This document shows positions 1-8,038 of a stretch of 64,000 nucleotides of DNA, piece after piece. How positions within the stretch are numbered: the first letter of the stretch is position 1; the number at the start of each line of letters is the position of its first letter. The translations under genes and the position numbers were made by a program. Below the pieces are notes generated by a model, which was not told the DNA's origin, did no database searches, and was given only the letters and a program-made list of their open reading frames with translations. The stretch comes from Telmatobacter sp. DSM 110680 (lineage in GTDB: Bacteria; Acidobacteriota; Terriglobia; Terriglobales; Acidobacteriaceae), in the NCBI RefSeq assembly GCF_039994875.1, contig NZ_CP121196.1, positions 4,154,001 through 4,218,000 on the forward strand. The letters run 5' to 3'.

Positions 1-108
1 TAACGTCTGAAGGGTCTGCGCTGGGTGGAATTTTGTTTTTTAGCAGGTTCGAGGATGCTAGAATTCACCCCAAATCGCTCCCTATTGCGACGAAAGGGGT
101 TAACGGTG

Positions 109-600
109 ATGCGTTTTTTTCGCCACCTGCCTGTACTGGCTGCTATTGCTGCTCTTATGTTTGGTTCCTCGCTGCGTTTGGGAGGCCAGAGCGCGGACCT
201 TCCTGACTCCGCTCCGATTGCGACGATCGGTGCCGGGTCGACCGTAGCTGTCAACGTTGACGTGATTCTGCCGGCTAACCAGGGAACCATTTATTTTCAA
301 AACGGCGCTGTTACAACCTGGGAACAGATCGACAAGAAGGCTCCGAGTTGCAGGCTTAACGCCGTCGAGAGCCCCGTGGTGCGGCGGCTGGTGCCCGGCC
401 GCAAGATCGTCATTACCGGGACGCGTCAGAACAACGCCAGCGTGAACTTCTACGGCGACGTTCTTCAGTTTGAAGAGGACGCAACGGTCGGCGAGTTGCA
501 ATGCGCTCCGGGACACAAGGGCGCAATGTCAATCGGTGAACTGAAGCAGGTTTTTGGCGGAATGTTCTCGCTGATCCAGGCGCCTCCGGTCGTGGGATAG
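109..600 (+). CDS. Secreted protein of unknown function
   Basis: This 163-residue protein matches no family I can name. The ATG at 109 is preferred over the upstream in-frame ATG at 25 because a purine-rich GAAAGGGG lies about 10 bases before it and because a clean signal peptide then begins at once: MRFFRH, a hydrophobic stretch, and a likely cleavage near GGQS. The mature part is predicted mostly beta, with two cysteines (in PSCRL and LQCAP) about 45 residues apart that could pair outside the cytoplasm. A good hairpin terminator follows the stop, so it is probably a single-gene transcript. Export is well supported; function is unknown. Confidence 0.7.
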   Translation: MRFFRHLPVLAAIAALMFGSSLRLGGQSADLPDSAPIATIGAGSTVAVNVDVILPANQGTIYFQNGAVTTWEQIDKKAPSCRLNAVESPVVRRLVPGRKIVITGTRQNNASVNFYGDVLQFEEDATVGELQCAPGHKGAMSIGELKQVFGGMFSLIQAPPVVG

Positions 601-627
601 CGGAGTCGCTGATCCAAGCTCTGCGAG

Positions 628-653
628 GGCCCGGCATAATGCCGGGCCTTTCG
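628..653 (+). terminator. Rho-independent terminator after the first secreted gene
   Basis: A GC-rich stem GGCCCGGC pairs with GCCGGGCC around a short ATAAT loop and is followed by TTTCGT. It lies 27 bases after the stop at 600 and just before the 3' end of the convergent esterase gene, so it may act for both strands. Confidence 0.75.
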
Positions 654-679
654 TATTTGCACACCAACTGCTGAGGACT

Positions 680-2188
680 CTACCGTTCGGATGAAAACGG
701 CGAGGCAGGCAGGTCTTCGCTGTTGAAGAGATTGCACTGTGGGCTGTTGGCCCAACCGTAGCGAACATAGACGGGCGCGGAGACATCGGGGCTGGAGGCC
801 ACGACCGTTGAGCCATCGATTGTCGCCGAAGCCGACACCCACCTTTCATCCTGACCGGCGATTTCGAAGCCAGTGACAAACCCTCCTTTCGCCTTTAATC
901 CCTGACCATGATCGAACCATGTACGAATGGAATTTCCTTCGGGCGTGGCCTGGCGGAACATGGGGCCAAAGAACTCTACGTTCTCGCCATAGGTAAGGGC
1001 GCGCGCTGCACGCGCGAGGCGCAGGCCAACGTCGAGTTTGTCGGTTGGATGGACGTCGGTGGGATTGCCGATGTCGATGGTGACGGCCATGGCGGTATTG
1101 CGCAATGCCAGAGTGCGCACCTGTTGCTCTCGGAGAGTGGCCCAGTCTTCATTGGGCGTCGAGGTGAAGTTGGATATCTGGACATAGAGGAAGGGGAAAT
1201 CACCAATGCCCCACTCATGGCGCCAGTCTTCGATGAGGGTGCGCATGACTCGGTCGTAGGAATGAACCCGCGCGAGGGCGCTGTTGCTTTCGCCCTGGTA
1301 CCAGATAACTCCGCGGATGGGCAGAGGGACGAGAGGCGCGATCATGCCGTTCCATAAAAGGCCGGGGCCCCAACTGTTGAGAGGCGGATGCCAGGGAAAT
1401 TGGGGGATGGGTTTACCAGCGGCTTTGGCTTCGGCGATCTGGCGCTGCTCATCTTTTTCTTCGGCAACTGCGTCGGCGGCCTTCTCAGTCATTTTGCCGC
1501 GAGCCACAAAGATCGGCGCCAGGGCGGGATCTTCGCCAAGGGCAGTTAGCCGCACCCATGCCTCACCCACTGTTCCACCCCAGGTGGCATCGATCAGGCC
1601 GATGGTGACGTGTTGGCGGGAGGCGATGTCACGTGCGAAGTACCAGGCGACGGCTGAAAAATCTTTCGCTGTATCAGGATTCGATAGCGTCCAACCGTCT
1701 GTGTCCGCGTCGGGCATGGCGTAGTCAGAACTACGCTTGCGAATCATGAGCAGGCGAATTTGCGGATTTGTGGCTGCGGGAAGATCCTGCGCCGCGGTAT
1801 TGGCGCGGCTGAGAGGAAACTCCATATTGGACTGGCCGGATGCGACCCACACGTCGCCGACCATGATGTCGTCGAGAGTGATGGGGGATGCCTGTGGAGC
1901 GGTCTCGGTTGCAGAGGTGACGGCTTTCACCGTGAGTTGAAAGGGACCGCCCGCGGCACCGGGCTTCAGATAGACACTCCAATGGCCGGTAGGTCCGGCT
2001 TCGGTTCCGCGGGTTTCATCCCGGAAGGAAACGGTGACCGGCCGGCCGGGAGGTGCGTCTCCCCACACATGTACCGGCAGATCGCGCTGAATGACCATGT
2101 GGCTGGAAAGAACCTTGGGTAAAGTGACTTGCGCTGAAATACCTACAGAGGAAAGTAAAAGTACAACAGGAAGAAATGATTTACGCAT
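680..2188 (-). CDS. Sialate O-acetylesterase-like SGNH hydrolase, exported
   Basis: The 502-residue protein has a signal peptide (MRKSFLPVVLLLSS to GISAQ), then a beta-rich N-terminal part and an SGNH-type esterase domain. The motif ASGQSNMEF near residues 116-124 carries the nucleophile serine; WYQGESNS and the later DVHPTDK supply the other conserved blocks, with Asp and His of the catalytic set in the latter. This pattern is typical of sialate O-acetylesterase and related acetylesterases (SASA domain), which remove acetyl groups from sugars. Substrate here is not known and could be an acetylated plant polysaccharide. The start at 2188 is chosen because GAGGG sits about 7 bases upstream and it gives a proper signal peptide; an upstream start at 2242 would add 18 unneeded residues. 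Confidence 0.85.
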   Translation of the reverse strand: MRKSFLPVVLLLSSVGISAQVTLPKVLSSHMVIQRDLPVHVWGDAPPGRPVTVSFRDETRGTEAGPTGHWSVYLKPGAAGGPFQLTVKAVTSATETAPQASPITLDDIMVGDVWVASGQSNMEFPLSRANTAAQDLPAATNPQIRLLMIRKRSSDYAMPDADTDGWTLSNPDTAKDFSAVAWYFARDIASRQHVTIGLIDATWGGTVGEAWVRLTALGEDPALAPIFVARGKMTEKAADAVAEEKDEQRQIAEAKAAGKPIPQFPWHPPLNSWGPGLLWNGMIAPLVPLPIRGVIWYQGESNSALARVHSYDRVMRTLIEDWRHEWGIGDFPFLYVQISNFTSTPNEDWATLREQQVRTLALRNTAMAVTIDIGNPTDVHPTDKLDVGLRLARAARALTYGENVEFFGPMFRQATPEGNSIRTWFDHGQGLKAKGGFVTGFEIAGQDERWVSASATIDGSTVVASSPDVSAPVYVRYGWANSPQCNLFNSEDLPASPFSSER

Positions 2189-2520
2189 TACACCCTCGAA
2201 GAGCGGGATTTCGCCGAAATTTGGGAGCGCGTGCTCGCCCACATTTTTCGGAAAGAGAACGGTATCAGAGCAGGCTCGTGTACGCCATTCGCCCTAATGA
2301 CGTCTAACAAACGACCAAACGCAACATTGGTATCAAACTTGTGTTTAGCAGGAAAACCTCGTTAGTCTCGGCCGGTTATGCGGTATGAGTCTGGTCGAAT
2401 ACACATCAAAACAAGCTTGTTACCCGGGATTGGGACAGATTCACAATCTGACACATGTCACAGAAGTTTTTTGGATTTTCAAACATACTTGAAAGGAAGT
2501 GAATTCGACTGGAGGCAAGG
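2189..2520. other. Divergent intergenic region, 332 bases
   Basis: The region separates the esterase gene (leftward) from the papain-like-fold gene (rightward) and must hold both promoters. It is more AT-rich than the flanking genes. I see no convincing operator, repeat or small gene. A GGAGGCAAGG ribosome site ends it at 2520. Confidence 0.5.
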
Positions 2521-3600
2521 ATGCACTGCATGCGCACCCCACGCGCTTTCGCATTTGCGCTCGTCGCCTTTGTGCTTCTGCTGTCGATGCCGACGCGCAG
2601 CGTGGCACAGGCAGCATTGCTGATGGAAGAACCGTATGGATTTTTCGGAACGCTGAATCCGACGGGACATACTGCCATTTACTTCGCGAATATCTGTGCG
2701 GAAACTCCGACGAAGCTGCGCCACTGCCATGCAGGCGAAATGGGCTCGGTGATCTCCCGCTACAGCGATGTGGGGGATTATGACTGGGTCGCAATTCCGC
2801 TGATTCCCTATTTGTATTCCGTTGAAGACTCATCCGAGGTGCCCGCTCGCGTCGATCGGACGATTGTGAATCGTCTGAGGGATGAATACTACGAGGCGCA
2901 TCTTGAGGGGCTTGGGGAGAATGTAAGAAAAGGCACATTCTGGCATGGAGGATGGACGGAACTAATCGGCGTTGCTTACGAACGCCGCCTTTATGCATTC
3001 CGGTTTGATACTACGGCTGCCCAGGATAATGCGCTGATCGCACGCATGAACAACCGTGAGAATCGATCATCCTTTCAATTGCTATTCAATAATTGCGCCG
3101 ACTTTTCTCGCGATGTGCTCAATCAATACTTTCCGCGCGCGTTTCGACGCAGTTTTTTCCCTGACGCAGGGATGACAACGCCGAAGCAGATTGCCTACAA
3201 GCTGGAACGCTACGCCAAGAAGAATCCTCAACTGCACTTGCAGGTATTGGAGATTCCGCAGATTCCCGGTTACCGGCATAAGAGCCGCTCAAACAAGAGC
3301 ATTTCAGAATCGCTGATCACGACCGCGTATGCGGTGCCGATTGCGATCGTCAACCCGTATCTAGCAGGGGGACTGTTTGCGGACTACGTAGTGCATGGGC
3401 GATATCACCTGATTCCGAAAGACCTGACAAAGTTGACCCCCGATGAGTTGGACGCGTTGACAGTCCCGAGCACTGGCACCGAGAATCCCCTCAGCGCTGG
3501 TGTTCAGGTCCACAGCGCTGCTGCCAGCGGCCAGGCGGAGACGCATTCCGCAGCCACGGCTATTTCCGGCCTGAAGGAAGTCATGGCCACGCATGAGTAA
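2521..3600 (+). CDS. Exported papain-like-fold (Lnb/DUF4105- or NlpC/P60-like) protein
   Basis: The 359-residue protein begins with a signal peptide ending near VAQAA. Two spaced motifs look catalytic: GHTAIYF with His50, and LFNNCADFSRDVLN with Cys192. A His before a Cys is the order expected of circularly permuted papain-like enzymes such as Lnb/DUF4105 or NlpC/P60-related hydrolases; exact family membership is my inference. Such enzymes act on amide or acyl bonds in cell envelopes. The C-terminal 60 residues are low-complexity and Ser/Ala-rich. GGAGGCAAGG directly before the ATG supports the start. The next gene overlaps its end by 8 bases, so the two are translated together. Confidence 0.65.
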   Translation: MHCMRTPRAFAFALVAFVLLLSMPTRSVAQAALLMEEPYGFFGTLNPTGHTAIYFANICAETPTKLRHCHAGEMGSVISRYSDVGDYDWVAIPLIPYLYSVEDSSEVPARVDRTIVNRLRDEYYEAHLEGLGENVRKGTFWHGGWTELIGVAYERRLYAFRFDTTAAQDNALIARMNNRENRSSFQLLFNNCADFSRDVLNQYFPRAFRRSFFPDAGMTTPKQIAYKLERYAKKNPQLHLQVLEIPQIPGYRHKSRSNKSISESLITTAYAVPIAIVNPYLAGGLFADYVVHGRYHLIPKDLTKLTPDELDALTVPSTGTENPLSAGVQVHSAAASGQAETHSAATAISGLKEVMATHE

Positions 3601-4024
3601 GCCGCAAAGCCTGAAGAACCACGCACGTTTCGATCCCCTCTACCACTTCTTCATCACCGCGTTCTACCTGGCCAACCTGGTGTACGCGAGCATTCACCTG
3701 CATCGGCAACCAAGTTTGTCGTCGGGCTGGTACCTGGTGCTATCCATCGTGGTAATCGTACCCATCCTCAAGTTGCGGACGTATCCGTTAAAGGTGCAGG
3801 ACCGCGTGATTCGGCTCGAGGAGCGGTTGCGGCTGCAGGCGCTGGCACCCCAGGTTTGGCACGCACAGATCTACAGACTCAGCGAGAGCCAGCTGATCGC
3901 TTTGCGGTTTGCGGGCGATGACGAAGTGGTGGAGCTGGCCAAGCAAGCGCTGGAGCATAATCTGACGCGGAAACAGATCAAAGAGCGCATCCGCAGTTGG
4001 CGCACCGACGACTGGCGGGTATAA
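3593..4024 (+). CDS. DUF6526-like membrane protein
   Basis: The 143-residue protein begins SKPQSLKNHARFDPLYHFF, which I recognise as the opening of the DUF6526 family. Two hydrophobic segments follow (about residues 19-35 and 45-62), then a charged helical cytosolic part with VIRLEERLRL and a C-terminal KERIRSWR. The function of the family is unknown. It overlaps the preceding gene by 8 bases (its ATG lies within the final codons of that gene), which suggests coupled translation and a possible shared envelope role. Confidence 0.75.
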   Translation: MSKPQSLKNHARFDPLYHFFITAFYLANLVYASIHLHRQPSLSSGWYLVLSIVVIVPILKLRTYPLKVQDRVIRLEERLRLQALAPQVWHAQIYRLSESQLIALRFAGDDEVVELAKQALEHNLTRKQIKERIRSWRTDDWRV

Positions 4025-4201
4025 CCGCGCCGGATCGAACATCCCGTGCAAGCTGACTTTGCATATGCGCAGGCACGTACTCTAGTTGCGGCCATACGTT
4101 GCGCTTGAGTGCAACACGTTTTCCGAGTTCTTAGCACCGGTGGTAACTCTCTCAATTCATTGTGGTCGGGTTAGAATGGCGGCACTGAGCGGAGGACATC
4201 T

Positions 4202-4270
4202 GTGTGGAGTGCTTTGGCAGCATCTGCAGTTGTGCTGGCGGCGTCGTTTGTATGGCGATTCGCAGTGTGA
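4202..4270 (+). other. Possible 22-codon leader ORF before the 4204 gene
   Basis: A GTG at 4202, six bases after GGAGG, opens a 22-codon hydrophobic reading frame (start MWSALAASAV) whose TGA at 4268-4270 overlaps an in-frame ATG of the next gene in a TGATG junction. It could be a coupling leader, or the same ribosome site may simply serve the GTG at 4204. Coding status is uncertain. Confidence 0.25.
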
Positions 4271-6240
4271 TGCTGACGGCGCGGAGTCGAACTGCAGAAG
4301 CGCCATCGGACCGAGTTGATCCCACAGAAAACGCTCAACACCGGGCCCGCCATAAATCGCGAACCAGCATTGCTGTGATTGCCGGGGTTCTGGCCGTATT
4401 TGCTCCGCATGCCTCGGCCCAAACCTCCGACAATGATGACTCTTCCCCATGCAGAATCGATCCATCACAGAAGGTAATGGAATTTGAAGTCGATTCGCGT
4501 CTCAAATTGCGTCCAACTGGCCCTCTGAAGGCAGGTGAACAGAATGAGATTCCGCTTACTCTCGAGGGCCCCCCGATCAGTTGTCTCTGGGTTGACGGAA
4601 AGGAGCAAGCTTCGGTTCGTCGCCATGCCGACGGAAGTCCTTATGTCGTGATCACCCCTACCCGGCTGGGGACGACGCCATTAGGCATAATGACATTCTT
4701 CACAGATGGAGGCTTTTCCCAGAGACAAGAAGAGGTAAAAATCGTTCCATCCGATCGCGCTCCCGCAGCATTGATCCTTCACTCGAGCGGTTCTCCTGAC
4801 AGGGATACCGATGTTCTTTCCCTCGGTCTCAAAGACGATCGATGGAATCGAGACTCGGCGTATTGGGAGCACCTCTTTCCCGTCGCCTATTATCTGAACA
4901 CCAAGAAGCCTGTCGAAGTTACACCGGATTATTTGCAGTTTTCCGTAAAGCAATCGAAGGAAAAACCGGTTATCGAAGTCAGCCAGGACGGGGGAATCAA
5001 GCCGCTCCGCGTGGGCGATGCGCTGCTCGGCATTTTGTTTGGACAGACCAGGCGCGAGACATGCATCCAGGTTCGTTCAAACGTGTGGGCGGGCGATAAC
5101 TCGCGATGCGATCAGCTGCGTCCACCCCAACCTGCCGCTCCGTTGGAGACAGTGTGGACCGTTAACCCAGACGGACTTCGGAGCGAGATCAGCGACTCAG
5201 AGTTTTTCGTCTCGCGGCTTTCGATCACTCCCCTTTCTCATGCTGTCGAAGTGGCACAGCCCTTCAGGATCCCGCTCAGGATCAGCGGGGGAAAGATTCG
5301 CCAATTTGGATTTGAGCAGAAGCGAGCAGGCAGCAACCCGTCGATCGCATTCAATAATGTTGTTCCCGATCGAACGCACGTCGTAACGAATTCGGAGTTG
5401 GAAGACGGACATCTCCTGGATGGGCCGGGCGATTCCAAAATCTTCGAATTGATACCTGTGGAACTGGGCGAAGAGACGGTGCGGATTTTCGCTCGATTTG
5501 AGGATGGCGGCTTCGATGAACGCTTCTTCCATTTACATGTGGAACCAACGGAGAAGGACCTCGAACGGATTAATGTGAATTACTTTGACTTTCCTTCGGG
5601 GCATAAGCACCTGGTTGTAGGGCTAAAGTATCGGCAACTGTCGAATGACGTCATCGTTCACGATCTCGAGCACGTCAAGGTCACGGTTACTCCGCCGAAC
5701 ATCATCCGCTTTGACTCTGACGGCACACCGCACGAGTTAAATAACGGGACGGCCGTCGTATCCGTGCGATTCGGGGCGGTGCAAGGTAAAACAACAGCGC
5801 ACGTAGAAAAGGGAGTCGAGTCCCCCCTCGCTTTCGACCCCGGAATGCCTCAGCACGGCAAGATCGTAGGAAACGAAGCGAGTGCTGCCAGGAGAGCTGG
5901 ACTTCCCTTGATACGTGTCGTCAGTCTTTCCGATATGCAGGGAGTTGATTTTGGCCCCTACCTGGTCACACTGAACAAGACCCTGGAGACGACGTGGAAG
6001 GGATTGTACGGGCCGAATTCTGACGGACCATCATGCACAACAGGGACAACGACACTTCGATTCAAAATCCTGCCTAACGGCTATTTGATGAATGGCGGCA
6101 TTTTTCTTGAAACACCTTCCGGGAGCACAGTGCTGGATCGCACAGCGTGGGGTACTGTTTGCAACGCGCGATACAAGCGTTTGCCGGACGCATTTAACAA
6201 GCCCTATCTCGAAGTGCGCGCAGTGTTTTCGTGTGATTAG
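4204..6240 (+). CDS. Large exported protein of unknown function
   Basis: The frame encodes 678 residues from GTG 4204, with GGAGG eight bases upstream. The signal sequence proper is inside the N-terminus (HKSRTSIAVIAGVLAVFAPHASAQ, ending near residue 73), so the true start may be ATG 4252 or ATG 4270. The mature part is beta-rich with no catalytic motif I can recognise. Several stretches look like Ig-like strands (for example VKVTVTPPNIIRFDSDGTP, then GTAVVSVRFGAVQGKTTAHV), which resembles bacterial Ig-like folds. Cysteines occur as scattered pairs, including a C-terminal set (SCTTG, TVCNAR, FSCD). It is flanked by a convergent gene and has no obvious operon partner. Function unknown. Confidence 0.6.
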   Translation: MECFGSICSCAGGVVCMAIRSVMLTARSRTAEAPSDRVDPTENAQHRARHKSRTSIAVIAGVLAVFAPHASAQTSDNDDSSPCRIDPSQKVMEFEVDSRLKLRPTGPLKAGEQNEIPLTLEGPPISCLWVDGKEQASVRRHADGSPYVVITPTRLGTTPLGIMTFFTDGGFSQRQEEVKIVPSDRAPAALILHSSGSPDRDTDVLSLGLKDDRWNRDSAYWEHLFPVAYYLNTKKPVEVTPDYLQFSVKQSKEKPVIEVSQDGGIKPLRVGDALLGILFGQTRRETCIQVRSNVWAGDNSRCDQLRPPQPAAPLETVWTVNPDGLRSEISDSEFFVSRLSITPLSHAVEVAQPFRIPLRISGGKIRQFGFEQKRAGSNPSIAFNNVVPDRTHVVTNSELEDGHLLDGPGDSKIFELIPVELGEETVRIFARFEDGGFDERFFHLHVEPTEKDLERINVNYFDFPSGHKHLVVGLKYRQLSNDVIVHDLEHVKVTVTPPNIIRFDSDGTPHELNNGTAVVSVRFGAVQGKTTAHVEKGVESPLAFDPGMPQHGKIVGNEASAARRAGLPLIRVVSLSDMQGVDFGPYLVTLNKTLETTWKGLYGPNSDGPSCTTGTTTLRFKILPNGYLMNGGIFLETPSGSTVLDRTAWGTVCNARYKRLPDAFNKPYLEVRAVFSCD

Positions 6241-6301
6241 CGGCTCTGAACAAGTAAGTCCACTTGACCGAGCCACCTTGCCGGCCAATCTCAGCCAAGC
6301 T

Positions 6302-7009
6302 TCACAAATTGAATAGGGCGAAGTGATGCTCTTCTCCGCGCTGGCGGATGATCGGCAGAGCCACGTTGCAAACGCGTACGCCCGATTTGGTTTCAGCCGA
6401 GAATGTTCCTTTGTGGGCATGGCCGTGGAGCGCGAGAACTGGCTGATGGGCCTGAAGGGCACGTTCGAGGCGCGAGCTGCCTAGAAATGGGAAGATGGGC
6501 TCAGGTTCTCCGACAATGGTTTCTTTAATTGGCGCGTAGTGGGTGATGGCAACTTTCTTTTGAGCCTTGGTTTGCGCGAGGCCGTAATCAAGCTTGATGG
6601 CTTCGCGTTCGGCAATCTCGACGAAGGTCTTGATTCCCTGCTCTCCGAACGGCATGAGCTCGTATGGAGCGAAACCGCCGCAGAAGCCCTTGGTGCCGGC
6701 GAATCCGATGCCGTCAATCTCGTGGCAATGGCCGTCAAGCAGGTGAACGCCCGCAATGCGGAGCATGCCTGCAAGCTCGTCCTGATGACCGCTCTCATGG
6801 TCGTGATTGCCGAGCACGGCGATGACGGGAATGCGAATGTGTTCGAGCACTCCAAGGACGGCGCGCATCTCTTCGGGCATGCCATGGTTGGTGAAGTCGC
6901 CAGCGATGACCAGGACGTCGGCCAGATCGTTGACAGGCAAAAACTGGCGGACATCGCGCTCGTGATTTTCAGCGGAGAGATGGATGTCTGCAACGGCAGC
7001 AAGTCTCAT
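6302..7009 (-). CDS. Calcineurin-like metallophosphoesterase
   Basis: The 235-residue protein carries the full set of binuclear metal motifs: DIHLS (Asp8, His10), GDFTNHG, GNHDHE, and GHAHKG near the C-terminus. These bind two metal ions and hydrolyse phosphoester bonds; the natural substrate cannot be read from sequence. The start at 7009 is supported by AAGGAGCAAGG directly upstream; a longer frame to 7114 would overlap the preceding gene. It lies 13 bases after the nucleotidyltransferase-like gene on the same strand, so the two are almost certainly co-transcribed and may act on the same molecule. Confidence 0.85.
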   Translation of the reverse strand: MRLAAVADIHLSAENHERDVRQFLPVNDLADVLVIAGDFTNHGMPEEMRAVLGVLEHIRIPVIAVLGNHDHESGHQDELAGMLRIAGVHLLDGHCHEIDGIGFAGTKGFCGGFAPYELMPFGEQGIKTFVEIAEREAIKLDYGLAQTKAQKKVAITHYAPIKETIVGEPEPIFPFLGSSRLERALQAHQPVLALHGHAHKGTFSAETKSGVRVCNVALPIIRQRGEEHHFALFNL

Positions 7010-7022
7010 TCCTTGCTCCTTG

Positions 7023-7844
7023 TCATTCTTTACCCCGGGTGGTGTTGGTTTCCTGCAGGTTGTGCGGATAGTTGTCGCAGAGTTCGCGATAAAGGTCGCG
7101 TTCGCCCCACTCATTCACGTCGATGGCAAACATTCTGGGATCGATGAGTGTTCCGCGGAAGGGTTGCGAGGGTTGCGGATTGAAAACCGAATTCCGGAAA
7201 CGATCGATGAGTTCACTCCACACAGACCGGGGAATGTCGCTGGTGCGTGCCGGGTAGATGTAGGCGAAGAGCACGAGTTCTCCGAAGAGCATTTGCCAGT
7301 GCGGTTCGGTGAGTTTGCGCAGGCGGTCCCAGTCGAGCGTGCGGGCACAGGCTTTGAGCAAGTGCGCGATGTCGGCGCCGTCGAAACGCTCGCGACGCGT
7401 GACGAACAGCTTGGACGCGATCATTTCCTCAGCCGAAAGGACCTTGCAACGGATGCCGAGAACTTCATCAATCTGTGCGCGATCGATCCACTCTTGCTCG
7501 ACGGTTAGAGTGGCATTGCCGACGCCAGTAATGAGGTCGACGAAGTAGTCGCCGCGACGAGCCTTGGCCAGCCAGACTGGATCCTGCACATAGGTCTCGA
7601 ACCCTTCCTCAACGAGGACTTTGAAAGCGCGCGGCACGGCGTCGGGCGGGGTTACGAGATCGAGATCCTTGGTGGTGCGCCAGATGCCGGTGTGATGATG
7701 AAAGGCAAAGCCTCCACTGACAGCAAACGGAACGTTGGCTTGAAGAAGTCCTCGGATGACTCCTTGATAGCAGGCGTAGGCATCGGGCGCCCAGATTGGC
7801 TCTTCTGATGAGGTTACGGGTAATTCGGCACCGGTTTCCGACAT
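7023..7844 (-). CDS. Nucleotidyltransferase-fold protein (AbiEii/MNT-like)
   Basis: The 273-residue protein has the nucleotidyltransferase signature: VSGGFAFHHHTGIWRTTKDL followed by DLV, giving a GG loop and a D-x-D pair (KDLDLV) for metal binding. Later LSAEEMIASKLFVTRRERFD is typical of the AbiEii/DUF6036-type nucleotidyltransferase group, where a lysine-containing helix follows the core. Such proteins transfer nucleotides to proteins, tRNA or small molecules, and some are toxins; no antitoxin partner is present here. The next gene is a metallophosphoesterase, which could in principle reverse the modification. Function is inferred from the fold only. Confidence 0.65.
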   Translation of the reverse strand: MSETGAELPVTSSEEPIWAPDAYACYQGVIRGLLQANVPFAVSGGFAFHHHTGIWRTTKDLDLVTPPDAVPRAFKVLVEEGFETYVQDPVWLAKARRGDYFVDLITGVGNATLTVEQEWIDRAQIDEVLGIRCKVLSAEEMIASKLFVTRRERFDGADIAHLLKACARTLDWDRLRKLTEPHWQMLFGELVLFAYIYPARTSDIPRSVWSELIDRFRNSVFNPQPSQPFRGTLIDPRMFAIDVNEWGERDLYRELCDNYPHNLQETNTTRGKE

Positions 7845-8038
7845 AGAATAGTTCGATGCAGACTAAAGGGGTCGGCGCTGAGAAAATATGCCGGAAGGGC
7901 TGACGAATGCATATCAGATCGGCACAATGAAACGAGATTTTGACGACAACCGGGCCGTCACGAAATCGACGATCCGTCTTTATGAAGCTGATCGATACTT
8001 TGGCGATGCTTCTCTGCCCTTGCAGTGACGAAGCGGTA

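Noticed and set aside
1917..1930. GTGA-N6-TCAC match
   Set aside because: It lies inside the esterase coding region, far from any start; about one chance match is expected in the window.
7927..8028. 33-codon frame in the gap before the fused cytochrome gene
   Set aside because: It has no ribosome site and no recognisable sequence.
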